A stretch of DNA of 7,195 bases from CAG-103 sp045112425 (GCA_045112425.1 JBGUHV010000102.1:1-7195), one strand, 5' to 3'. Counted from the stretch's first letter, positions 1 through 5,680 are shown. The notes: a model not told the origin generated them from the letters alone. Translations and numbers: made by a program.

Positions 1-40
1 CCTTTTCCTTGTCCAGATAAAACTGCCCGAATCGCTCCAT
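1..40 (-). CDS. 5' end of an unidentified gene (partial)
   Basis: On the minus strand an ATG at 40-38 opens a frame reading MERFGQFYLDKEK up to the window edge. A GGAGGT ribosome binding site lies 8 nt upstream (about 47-52), and a good promoter lies further upstream at 73-101. Together these make a real gene start likely. Thirteen residues are too few to recognise a family. The gene is divergent from the CmpB-type membrane protein gene at 190, with about 150 bp of shared regulatory space. Nothing can be said about its function. Confidence 0.7.
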   Translation of the reverse strand, partial: MERFGQFYLDKEK

Positions 41-72
41 GCGCGCACCTCCGTTTCCGGTTCTTTTTCGTG

Positions 73-101
73 ATTGTACCATTCAGAGCGAGAAATGACA
101 A
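73..101 (-). promoter_or_regulatory. Sigma-A-type promoter for the minus-strand gene at 40
   Basis: Read on the minus strand, TTGTCA (101-96) and TACAAT (78-73) are separated by exactly 17 bp. Each box differs from consensus at one position. The predicted start is near 66, giving a short leader of about 26 nt that contains the GGAGG site before the ATG at 40. Confidence 0.72.
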
Positions 102-116
102 GGTTCGCTTTGGCGG

Positions 117-133
117 AAAATCACGGTGATTTT
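117..133. promoter_or_regulatory. Perfect 17-bp palindrome, candidate operator
   Basis: AAAATCACGGTGATTTT is a perfect inverted repeat with 8-bp arms around a single central G. It overlaps the weak -35 region of the promoter for the gene at 190 and lies just upstream of the divergent minus-strand promoter. A protein bound here could affect both genes. The T run continues to 136, so a weak terminator-like hairpin is an alternative reading, but the stem is AT-rich. No known regulator can be named from the sequence. Confidence 0.35.
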
Positions 134-154
134 TTTGCCGAATCGGCGTATAAT
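126..154 (+). promoter_or_regulatory. Promoter for the CmpB-type membrane protein gene
   Basis: A perfect TATAAT box lies at 149-154. The -35 position 17 bp upstream (126-131, GTGATT) matches TTGACA at only three of six bases, so activity may depend on an activator or be low. The predicted start is near 161, about 29 nt before the TTG start codon at 190. The palindrome at 117-133 covers the -35 box. Confidence 0.55.
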
Positions 155-189
155 GACGCAGAACTGTTTTCAGAAGGGAAGGACTGCTC

Positions 190-1128
190 TTGGAGACGCT
201 TGTCAATCTCGTCTTGCTGTTTTTTGTGTTTTCATTCCTCGGCTGGTGCATTGAGGTTGTGCTCAAGTACCGCCAGTATCACCGCTTCATCAACCGCGGC
301 TTTCTCGCGGGGCCGTGGCTGCCGATCTACGGCTCCGGCGCCGTGCTCATCACGGTGGCGATGCAGCTGGTCTCCCGCTGGGATGCGGGCTACGGCACCA
401 CCTTTGCCGTGTCGTTTTTCCTCTGCGGCGCGCTTGAATACGGCGCGAGCTGGGTCATGGAACAGCGATTTCACGCCCGCTGGTGGGATTACAGCCAGAA
501 GCCCATGAACCTCCATGGCCGCATCTGGATCGGGAATCTCATCCTCTTCGGCCTCGGCGGCGTGCTCATCTTCAAGGTGCTCGATCCGCTGCTCCTGCCG
601 CTCTTCGCGCGAGTGCGCCTGCCGGTGAAGGAGATCGTCGCGGGTGCGCTCGCGGCGGTGTTCGTTGCGGATTTCATCGTCTCGCACTTCGTCCTCCGGC
701 TCGTCAAGCAATCGGTTGAACACAGCGAGGCGGACAACACCGAGGCCATCGGCAGGGAGGTGCGCCTCATGCTGCACGACCGCTCCGTCTTCTACCGCCG
801 CTTTGCCGACGCCTACCCGGAGGTCATCTATCAAACCGAGCGCGTCGCCCAGCGCATGGAGCGCGTCCGCGCCGAGACCGAGCGCCTTCGCCGCGAGGCC
901 GAGCAGCGTGTCGCCGAGATGGGCGGCCAGCTCGCCTCCACGCTCGAGCCGACCGCGCTCATCAAAAACGACCTCATCGAAAAGCAGGACGCCCTCATCC
1001 GCGCGCTCTATGACGAGGCGGCGGCCACGGACGACCAGCGCGCCCTGAAGCAGGAGATCGACCGCCGCGCCGAAAAGCTCTCCGCCCGCCGCGAGCGGCT
1101 TGACTTTCCGACCCGCATCGGCATATAA
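190..1128 (+). CDS. CmpB-type (PF06541) membrane protein with charged helical C-terminus
   Basis: The N-terminal half (about residues 1-170) matches what I know of the PF06541 family, called putative ABC-transporter type IV or CmpB-like. It has several hydrophobic segments (near 3-25, 45-63, 70-90, 112-135 and 148-170). It also has the hallmark blocks NRGFLAGPWLPIYGSG (35-50) and RWWDYSQKP (97-105), followed by N..GRI. The biochemical role of this family is not established and the ABC-transporter label is weak. The remaining 140 residues are strongly charged and helical, with heptad-like Arg/Glu repeats at about 205-250 suggesting a cytoplasmic coiled coil. The TTG start is chosen because AAGGA (179-183) sits 6 nt upstream; the next in-frame ATG (361) would delete the first membrane segment and the conserved GP.lPIYG block. 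It is followed by mtnN, which has its own promoter. Confidence 0.85.
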   Translation: METLVNLVLLFFVFSFLGWCIEVVLKYRQYHRFINRGFLAGPWLPIYGSGAVLITVAMQLVSRWDAGYGTTFAVSFFLCGALEYGASWVMEQRFHARWWDYSQKPMNLHGRIWIGNLILFGLGGVLIFKVLDPLLLPLFARVRLPVKEIVAGALAAVFVADFIVSHFVLRLVKQSVEHSEADNTEAIGREVRLMLHDRSVFYRRFADAYPEVIYQTERVAQRMERVRAETERLRREAEQRVAEMGGQLASTLEPTALIKNDLIEKQDALIRALYDEAAATDDQRALKQEIDRRAEKLSARRERLDFPTRIGI

Positions 1129-1129
1129 T
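1100..1129 (+). promoter_or_regulatory. mtnN promoter inside the end of the upstream gene
   Basis: TTGACT (1100-1105) and a perfect TATAAT (1124-1129) are 18 bp apart. The -10 box overlaps the TAA stop (1126-1128) of the preceding coding region. The predicted start is near 1136, giving a leader of about 33 nt before the ATG at 1169. This implies mtnN can be transcribed independently of the gene upstream. Confidence 0.65.
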
Positions 1130-1168
1130 CAGATCACTTTAGAGATAAAAGAGGAAATGACTTTGACT

Positions 1169-1867
1169 ATGAAACTGAAAACCGTCGGCGTCATCGGCGC
1201 CATGAAGCCCGAAACGGACGCGCTCAAGGCTGCGCTCGCCGATCCCGTCGTTGAGACGATCAGCGGCGTGGACTTCGTCTCCGGCCGCTTCGGCAATGTG
1301 AACCTCATCGTCGCCCAGTGCGGCATCGGCAAGGTCTTCGCCGCGCTCTGTGCGCAGACGATGATCCTGCGCTATCAGCCCGACTTTGTGCTCAACATCG
1401 GCGTCGGCGGCTCTCTGAGCGAGCAGCTGAACATCGCCGACGTCGGCATCGCCCGCGCCGTCGTGCAGCATGATATGGACACCACCGGTCTCGGCGATCC
1501 TCCCGGCATGGTCTCCGGCATCAACGTCGTCGAGTTTCCGAGCGACCCCGCCCTCGTCGAAAGCCTCGCCGACGCGGCAAAGGCGCTCGGCGTCCATACG
1601 CAGACCGGCGTCATCGCCTCCGGCGATATCTTCGTCCGCGATACCGAGACCAAGCGCCGTCTGGTCGACATGTTCTCCGCCATCGTCTGCGAGATGGAGG
1701 GCGGCGCCATTGCGCATGTTTGTTATGTAAACCAAACGCCGTTCTGCGTTCTCCGCGCCGTCTCCGATAACGGTGACGAGCACGCCGAGCGCGCCTACGC
1801 CAATGCCCTGCAAATGGCCTCCGACGTCGCGCTCAACGTCACGATGGCGTATCTGAAAACGCTGTAA
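1169..1867 (+). CDS. mtnN: 5'-methylthioadenosine/S-adenosylhomocysteine nucleosidase
   Basis: This cytoplasmic enzyme hydrolyses the glycosidic bond of methylthioadenosine and S-adenosylhomocysteine, releasing adenine. It serves methionine salvage, removal of SAH and the route to autoinducer-2. The protein is 232 aa, the usual family length. It opens with the characteristic VGVIGAM block followed by Glu15 (equivalent to the catalytic Glu12 of the E. coli enzyme). It continues with GIGKV (52-56), NIGVGGSL (76-83), SGD.F (151-155), CEMEGGAIAHVC (174-185, with Met176 and Glu177) and RAVSDNGD (196-203, with catalytic Asp200). All key residues are present, so it should be active. The ATG at 1169 is chosen because it gives the family's standard N-terminus. 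The AGAGGA site at 1150-1155 is 13 nt away, and would be better spaced for a TTG at 1163 (two residues longer). An ATG at 1157 is too close to it. A strong terminator follows 12 bp after the stop. Confidence 0.96.
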   Translation: MKLKTVGVIGAMKPETDALKAALADPVVETISGVDFVSGRFGNVNLIVAQCGIGKVFAALCAQTMILRYQPDFVLNIGVGGSLSEQLNIADVGIARAVVQHDMDTTGLGDPPGMVSGINVVEFPSDPALVESLADAAKALGVHTQTGVIASGDIFVRDTETKRRLVDMFSAIVCEMEGGAIAHVCYVNQTPFCVLRAVSDNGDEHAERAYANALQMASDVALNVTMAYLKTL

Positions 1868-1878
1868 GATTTCAAAAT

Positions 1879-1921
1879 AGCAAAAGGAACTGCTGCATTT
1901 TGCAGCAGTTCCTTTTGCTTT
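1879..1921. terminator. Rho-independent terminator after mtnN
   Basis: A perfect 19-bp stem (1879-1897 with 1901-1919) closes a TTT loop. The GC-containing inner stem (GGAACTGCTGCA and its complement) is followed by TTTTGCTTT, and the matching A-rich left side gives a partial T tract on the other strand, so it may act in both directions. It starts 12 nt after the mtnN stop. Confidence 0.88.
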
Positions 1922-1938
1922 GCGCAGTGAATAAGCCT

Positions 1939-2067
1939 GTCATTCTGAGCGGAACGAAGTGGAGTCGAAGGATCTTGGCAGAGCAGCTGGAACGATGCTG
2001 GCCGTTCTATTTTGCTGCCATGCCAAGATCCTTCGACTCCGCGCTTTCGCGCTCCGCTCAGGATGAC
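1939..2067. repeat. Dispersed palindromic intergenic element
   Basis: Two long inverted arms (1939-1980 and 2021-2067) flank a 40-nt centre. The inner 20 bp, GGAGTCGAAGGATCTTGGCA (1961-1980), are perfectly complementary to 2021-2040. The outer parts (GTCATTCTGAGCGGA against TCCGCTCAGGATGAC) are nearly so. The right arm carries a few extra bases (GCGCTTTCGCGC). The pairing resumes in the same register inside the centre (GCAGC 1983-1987 with GCTGC 2014-2018). I recall this CATTCTGAGCGGA...AGTCGAAGGATC type of palindrome as a common intergenic repeat in many Firmicutes and other bacteria, often mistranslated as proteins containing CHPERS. It contains no convincing coding sequence. A MITE-like or REP-like origin is inference. 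Confidence 0.8.
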
Positions 2068-2098
2068 AAGATTCTGACAGCGAATCATCAAAATGGAG

Positions 2099-2134
2099 AA
2101 GGGCGTGCTTTTGCGGCACACCCTTTTTCTTTTT
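2099..2134. terminator. Shared terminator between convergent mtnN and TetR genes
   Basis: A 10-bp stem with one C-A mismatch (2099-2108 with 2116-2125) closes a 7-nt loop. On the plus strand it is followed by TTTTTCTTTTT, an ideal T tract. On the minus strand the hairpin begins 7 nt after the TetR stop codon, with a weaker T-rich tail (CTTCTCCATTTT). It can plausibly end TetR transcription and also block read-through from the mtnN side. Confidence 0.75.
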
Positions 2135-2714
2135 ATGACTGTGCCAAATTGGAGAGATATCCAATGATGTTGTCATTGATTTCGCCCGTCAGCGCGCGGT
2201 TGTAGTTGCACAGGAACGTGCCGGAGATGAGAATCATCATCGCCTCGGCCTCTTTTTTGCCGACCTCCTCGCCGTAGACCGCGGTCAGGCACTGCTCCAT
2301 GATCTCGCGCCATTCGCGAAACTCCGCCGTCACCATCTGCCCGATCTCCTCCTTGTAGTGGCCGAGAACGTAGGTCTGGGTGGTGGCGTTCGGGCGCAGC
2401 TCGCCCTCCGGCGCCTCGGCGACGTAGTGCATGAAGTCGTTCAGAAATGCCAGGTTTGAGTCATAGTCCTTTCTGTCGTGCGTGGCGAACCAATTCATGC
2501 AGTGCTCGGTCATGTAATCCTTCGTGTATTTCACATACGTCAGGATCAGATCATCCTTGCTGTCGAAATAGTGCAGCAGCTTCGGATGGCTCATGCCCGC
2601 TTCCGCCGCGATATCCCGGAGCGAGATGGTGTCGATGGGCTTTTTCTCGATGCAGCGCTGGAAGGCCATGAGGATATCCATGCGCATTTTTTCTCTGTCA
2701 ACAATGATAGGCAT
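2133..2714 (-). CDS. TetR/AcrR-family transcriptional regulator
   Basis: The 193-aa protein has a typical TetR N-terminal DNA-binding domain. The helix-turn-helix (about 29-50) reads TISLRDIAAEAGMSHPKLLHYF and is followed by DSKDDLI, matching the family pattern of a YHYF-type recognition helix and then the F.sKe.L block. The C-terminal two thirds are a helical ligand-binding/dimerisation domain too variable to name a ligand. It has four cysteines (21, 72, 142, 169), so metal or thiol sensing is conceivable but unproven. The gene is divergent from the copper operon, and copies of a palindrome overlap its own promoter and the operon's, implying autoregulation and operon control. The ATG at 2714 is preferred: it directly follows the -10 box with no ribosome binding site, so the mRNA would be leaderless. 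Alternatives are a TTG at 2741 (upstream of the predicted transcription start) and internal ATGs nine or eleven codons on, the first after a weak AGAGAA. Confidence 0.93.
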   Translation of the reverse strand: MPIIVDREKMRMDILMAFQRCIEKKPIDTISLRDIAAEAGMSHPKLLHYFDSKDDLILTYVKYTKDYMTEHCMNWFATHDRKDYDSNLAFLNDFMHYVAEAPEGELRPNATTQTYVLGHYKEEIGQMVTAEFREWREIMEQCLTAVYGEEVGKKEAEAMMILISGTFLCNYNRALTGEINDNIIGYLSNLAQS

Positions 2715-2720
2715 GGCTGC

Positions 2721-2749
2721 ATTATACCACAAATTAACCAACTGGTCAA
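2721..2749 (-). promoter_or_regulatory. TetR gene promoter
   Basis: On the minus strand TTGACC (2749-2744) and a perfect TATAAT (2726-2721) are 17 bp apart. The start is expected 6-7 nt after the -10 box, at about 2714-2715, which is the A of the ATG. The palindrome at 2734-2749 covers the -35 box and part of the spacer. Confidence 0.8.
2734..2749. promoter_or_regulatory. Candidate TetR operator, copy 1 (autoregulation)
   Basis: TTAACCAACTGGTCAA matches 13 of 16 positions of the perfect palindrome at 2790-2805 and keeps the ACCAA.TGGT core. It overlaps the -35 box and spacer of the TetR promoter, the position expected for self-repression. It also ends 8 bp before the operon's -35 box. Confidence 0.65.
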
Positions 2750-2757
2750 CAAAACCG

Positions 2758-2786
2758 TTGACAGGCAGCGAAAAGTATGCTACTTT
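2758..2786 (+). promoter_or_regulatory. Promoter of the copper operon
   Basis: A perfect TTGACA (2758-2763) is followed after 17 bp by TACTTT (2781-2786), a weak -10 box improved by an extended TG at 2778-2779. The predicted start is near 2793, inside the operator at 2790-2805. The -35 box is only 8 bp from that of the divergent TetR promoter, so the two promoters are back to back. Confidence 0.68.
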
Positions 2787-2789
2787 AAA

Positions 2790-2805
2790 TTTACCAAGTG
2801 GTAAA
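2790..2805. promoter_or_regulatory. Candidate TetR operator, copy 2 (perfect palindrome)
   Basis: TTTACCAAGTGGTAAA is a perfect inverted repeat (7-bp arms, 2-bp centre). It covers the predicted transcription start of the operon, a position where a bound repressor would block initiation. The assignment to the adjacent TetR protein rests on location, symmetry and the presence of related copies. Confidence 0.72.
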
Positions 2806-2807
2806 CA

Positions 2808-2823
2808 TAGACCAAACGGTAAA
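2808..2823. promoter_or_regulatory. Candidate TetR operator, copy 3
   Basis: TAGACCAAACGGTAAA matches 12 of 16 positions of the copy at 2790-2805, with a well-conserved right half and core ACCAA..GGT. The centre-to-centre distance to copy 2 is 18 bp, suggesting side-by-side binding of two dimers. It lies in the untranslated leader, just before the AGGAGG site at 2832-2837. Confidence 0.55.
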
Positions 2824-2845
2824 TTAAAATCAGGAGGAACCGATC

Positions 2846-3358
2846 ATGACGTTGGAACAGGAAAAGAAAACAGCCGCCTTTCTGGACAGCCGTCTGGATG
2901 ACAAAACCGCCGCCGAGGTGGAGAAGTGGAATCTCGCCCTGCTCGGCCTGACGCTCGCGCACGACGCGGATCACATTCTGCAGGCGAGGCGCTGGCACTA
3001 TCACATCCCGCTGCAGCTCTGGGTCATCAATCTCGCGGTCTACGTGCTGCCCACGGTCACGGAGTTTCTGGTTCGCAGCAAGCGCGCGTCTTCCTTCAGC
3101 GCCGCCGCGGTGGGCAGCCTGCTCACGACGGTCGCCTTCAACAAGGTGCATTTCTGGAAGCCCACCACCGACGTCTGGGGCGTCTGGAACCACAACTATT
3201 TCAAGATTAACAAGGGCGTCTGGCACGAGGGTCAGTGGATTCAGGGCATCAAGTGGTACGACTGGGCGCTGCTGCTCGATCTCGTCGTGCTCTGCGTACC
3301 CATGACGAAGAGAATGCTGGAGATGCGCAAGGAACATAAAGCGCAGCTCGAAGGGTAA
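2846..3358 (+). CDS. Uncharacterised small membrane protein with HDADH motif
   Basis: I do not recognise a named family. The 170-aa protein starts with a charged helix (1-27), then shows about four hydrophobic segments (near 28-46, 56-76, 83-100 and 138-155) and a basic tail. His and Asp residues stand out: HDADH (39-43) inside the first segment, HYH (51-53), VHFW (101-104), His116, His127 and Asp139. The stretch 105-138 is rich in Trp, Asn and Gly. This layout reminds me of uncharacterised actinobacterial membrane proteins with an HD.DH motif in the first membrane helix and an H.W/F-rich loop before the last; that is recollection, not a search result. As first gene of the operon, with a strong AGGAGG site 8 nt upstream, it should be abundantly made. 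A role in metal binding or transport beside CopA is inference. Its stop is 6 bp before copA. Confidence 0.88.
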   Translation: MTLEQEKKTAAFLDSRLDDKTAAEVEKWNLALLGLTLAHDADHILQARRWHYHIPLQLWVINLAVYVLPTVTEFLVRSKRASSFSAAAVGSLLTTVAFNKVHFWKPTTDVWGVWNHNYFKINKGVWHEGQWIQGIKWYDWALLLDLVVLCVPMTKRMLEMRKEHKAQLEG

Positions 3359-3364
3359 CACCGG

Positions 3365-5674
3365 ATGAAAACCGTCACGCTCACCGTGCTCGGCATGGAC
3401 TGCGCCGCCTGCGCCTCCACGCTCGAGCGCGTCATGCGGCGGCAGAAGGGCGTGGAGCGCACGGTGGTGAACTACACCGCCGGCACGATGGAACTGACCT
3501 ATGACGACACGGCGCTCTCCTTGGAGGACGTGGTTCTGTACGTCAAGAAGGCGGGCTTTCGCGTTCCCATGGAGGAGGCGGATCTCGCGCTGTCTTCAGG
3601 CGCTGATACGGCTGCCGTCAAAGACGCTTTGCGGGCGGTTTACGGCGTTTGTGATGTGATTGACCGCCCGGACGGGAAGCTCATGGTGACATTCCGCCCC
3701 GTGGGCGTGGACAGCCGCGCCTTGCTGGACGCTGTTCGCACGGTCGTCGCGGACGCGGAGGTGACGGATCTCCGAGCCGGGGAGGAGTACCACCAGCTCG
3801 ACACGAGGATGCGCCTTTTGCGGACGCTGGTCTCCACCGCCGCGCTCACCGCGCCGCTCATGCTGGAGCTGCACCCCATGGCGCAGCTTGCGCTCGGCAC
3901 GGCGCTGCAGTTTGGCCCCGCGCGGTATTTTCACGCCGGCGCGCTCCGGAATCTCCGCAGCCGCATCTTCGGCATGGATCTGCTGGTCTCGCTCTCCAGC
4001 TCGATCATCTGGCTTTACAGCAGCTTCGTCGCGCTCACGCGAAAGAAACATTTCACGCTCTATTTCACCTCGCAGGGCGTGCTCCTGAGCCTGATCCTCT
4101 TCGGCAAATACATGGAGCAGGCCGCGGCGGGGGAGGCGGGCGCCGCCATCCGGAAGCTCCTGCGCCTGCAGAGCCCCGCCGCCATGGTGCGGCGCGGCGG
4201 CGAATGGAAGGAGCTGGCGGCAGAGCAGCTTCGCGTCGGGGATGCGATTCTGCTTCGCCCCGGCGAGCGCGTTCCGGCGGACGGCGTGATCGTGCGCGGC
4301 GCGTGCGCCGTGGACGAATCCATGCTCACCGGCGAGAGCATGCCTGTGGACAAGACCGCGGGCGACCGGCTCGTCGGCGGCAGCCTGAACCGCTCCGGCT
4401 CGGTGATCTATGAGGCCTCGACGCTCGGCAAAGACTCCGTTCTGCAGCAGATCGTCGCCATGGTGCGGCAGGCGCAGACGGAAAAGGCGCCGGTGCAGCG
4501 CTTCGCCGATGCGGCGGCGCAGTGGTTCGTGCCCGGCGTCATGGCGGCGGCTGCCGGCACGTTTGTCCTCTGGCTCCAAAAAGGTAATTTGGAGCGCGCG
4601 ATTCTCAATGCCTGCGACGTGCTCACCGTCGCCTGCCCCTGCGCGCTCGGGCTCGCCACGCCCACGGCGCTGATGGTGGGCTCCGGCGCGGGCGCGGAGC
4701 GCGGAGTGCTCTTTCGAAACGGCACTGCGCTTGAAACAGCCTGGAAGGCTGATGCCGTCGTGTTCGACAAAACCGGCACCCTCACCGTCGGCGAGCCGCG
4801 GCTCACAGACATCAAACCGCTGCCCGGCGTGACGGAAGAAGAATTGCTTCGCGTCGCCGCGTCCATAGAAACGCATTCCGATCACCCGATTGCAAAGGCT
4901 GTGACAGCGCGCGTCAAAGGGAATCTGGAGGTCACCGACTTTGCCGATCTCCCCGGGCGCGGTGTCATGGGCGTTCTCGCGGGCGAGGAGGTGCTCTGCG
5001 GCAGCCGCGAAATGCTCGCGGAGCGCGGAATCCCGCTGCCGGAAGCGCTGCCGGACTTGCGAAAAGAGGCCAAAACCGAGCTCTGCGTCGCGAAAAACGA
5101 CCGCCTGCTCGGCGTCCTCGGCGTGGCGGACGTGCTGCGCGAGGACGCCGGCGCTGCCGTCGCCGCCCTCAAGGCAGCGGGGAAGGAGCTCTGGATCCTG
5201 ACCGGCGACCATGCCGAGACGGCAAACGCGATTGCGGATAAGGTCGGCGTCGACCATGTGCTCTCCGGCGCGCTGCCGGAGGACAAGGTGCGAAAGATCA
5301 AGGAGCTCAAAGCGCAGGGCAAAACCGTCTGCATGGTGGGCGACGGCGTCAACGACACGCCCGCCCTTGCCGCGGCGGACGTCTCCGTCGCCATGGGCAC
5401 CGGCTCGGACGTCGCCATCGAGTCCGCCGGCATTCTCCTGCCCGCCGGGAAGCTCTCAAAGCTGACCGAGGCGTTTCAGATCTCGAAGAAAACGATGACC
5501 GTCGTCCGGCAGAATCTCCGCTGGGCGCTGGGATATAACGCCGTCGGCGTCGCGGCGGCCGCCGCGGGGCTTCTGCACCCGTCGCTCTGCGCCATGGCCA
5601 TGTCGCTCAGCTCCATCGGCGTGCTGATGAATTCCCTGCGCCTGCAGAAGCAGGGCAGAAAAAAAGGAGCGTGA
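3365..5674 (+). CDS. copA: Copper-exporting P1B-1-type ATPase
   Basis: This membrane pump drives Cu(I) out of the cytoplasm using ATP. The 769-aa protein begins with an HMA domain (about 3-67; GMDCAAC with Cys13 and Cys16). A second HMA-like fold (about 73-133) lacks the CxxC. Eight membrane segments are expected (four between about 154 and 252, two near 388-438, two near 717-758). Catalytic motifs are complete: TGES (322-325), membrane CPC (424-426), DKTGT with the phosphorylated Asp468, SDHP (505-508), TGDH (613-616) and GDGVND (659-664). Tyr724-Asn725 in segment 7 and MSLSS (746-750) in segment 8 are the Cu(I)-binding signature of the P1B-1 group and argue against Zn/Cd or Co pumps. The ATG is 6 bp after the upstream stop; its GAAGGG site (3350-3355) lies inside that gene, implying translational coupling. 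Regulation is probably through the TetR operators at 2734-2823. Confidence 0.97.
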   Translation: MKTVTLTVLGMDCAACASTLERVMRRQKGVERTVVNYTAGTMELTYDDTALSLEDVVLYVKKAGFRVPMEEADLALSSGADTAAVKDALRAVYGVCDVIDRPDGKLMVTFRPVGVDSRALLDAVRTVVADAEVTDLRAGEEYHQLDTRMRLLRTLVSTAALTAPLMLELHPMAQLALGTALQFGPARYFHAGALRNLRSRIFGMDLLVSLSSSIIWLYSSFVALTRKKHFTLYFTSQGVLLSLILFGKYMEQAAAGEAGAAIRKLLRLQSPAAMVRRGGEWKELAAEQLRVGDAILLRPGERVPADGVIVRGACAVDESMLTGESMPVDKTAGDRLVGGSLNRSGSVIYEASTLGKDSVLQQIVAMVRQAQTEKAPVQRFADAAAQWFVPGVMAAAAGTFVLWLQKGNLERAILNACDVLTVACPCALGLATPTALMVGSGAGAERGVLFRNGTALETAWKADAVVFDKTGTLTVGEPRLTDIKPLPGVTEEELLRVAASIETHSDHPIAKAVTARVKGNLEVTDFADLPGRGVMGVLAGEEVLCGSREMLAERGIPLPEALPDLRKEAKTELCVAKNDRLLGVLGVADVLREDAGAAVAALKAAGKELWILTGDHAETANAIADKVGVDHVLSGALPEDKVRKIKELKAQGKTVCMVGDGVNDTPALAAADVSVAMGTGSDVAIESAGILLPAGKLSKLTEAFQISKKTMTVVRQNLRWALGYNAVGVAAAAAGLLHPSLCAMAMSLSSIGVLMNSLRLQKQGRKKGA

Positions 5675-5680
5675 CCGCTG

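Noticed and set aside
1100..1168. Earlier start for mtnN at 1100 (TTG) or 1157 (ATG)
   Set aside because: The extra residues have no counterpart in the nucleosidase family, whose N-terminus begins just before VGVIGAM. The frame from 1100 would start inside the upstream gene and at the -35 box, and 1157 is too close to the ribosome binding site.
1795..2176. Small open frames through the palindromic element, including one containing CHPERSAKARSRRI
   Set aside because: These are translations of the dispersed palindrome and appear as spurious hypothetical proteins in many genomes. There is no ribosome binding site or family support.
2715..2741. TTG start at 2741 for the TetR protein, adding nine residues
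   Set aside because: This codon lies between the -35 and -10 boxes of the TetR promoter, so it would not be in the mRNA, and no ribosome binding site precedes it.
2745..2762. Palindrome GTCAAC-6-GTTGAC as a separate operator
   Set aside because: It arises from the two divergent -35 boxes (TTGACC and TTGACA) facing away from each other, so it needs no further explanation.
2750..2830. CopY or CsoR operator upstream of the copper operon
   Set aside because: No TACAnnTGTA-type CopY box and no GC-centred CsoR-type repeat is seen. The palindromes present are the ACCAA..GGT type next to a TetR gene.
3596..5257. Long open frame of about 550 codons on the minus strand across copA
   Set aside because: It is antisense to a full CopA with all catalytic motifs. 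Its composition (rich in Arg, His, Gly, Ala) is that of a shadow frame in GC-rich DNA, and no family pattern is visible.
3365..5674. Zn/Cd/Pb or Co exporting ATPase (ZntA/CadA/CoaT type)
   Set aside because: The YN in segment 7 and MSLSS in segment 8 together with CPC are the Cu(I) signature; the features expected of the Zn/Cd or Co groups are absent.
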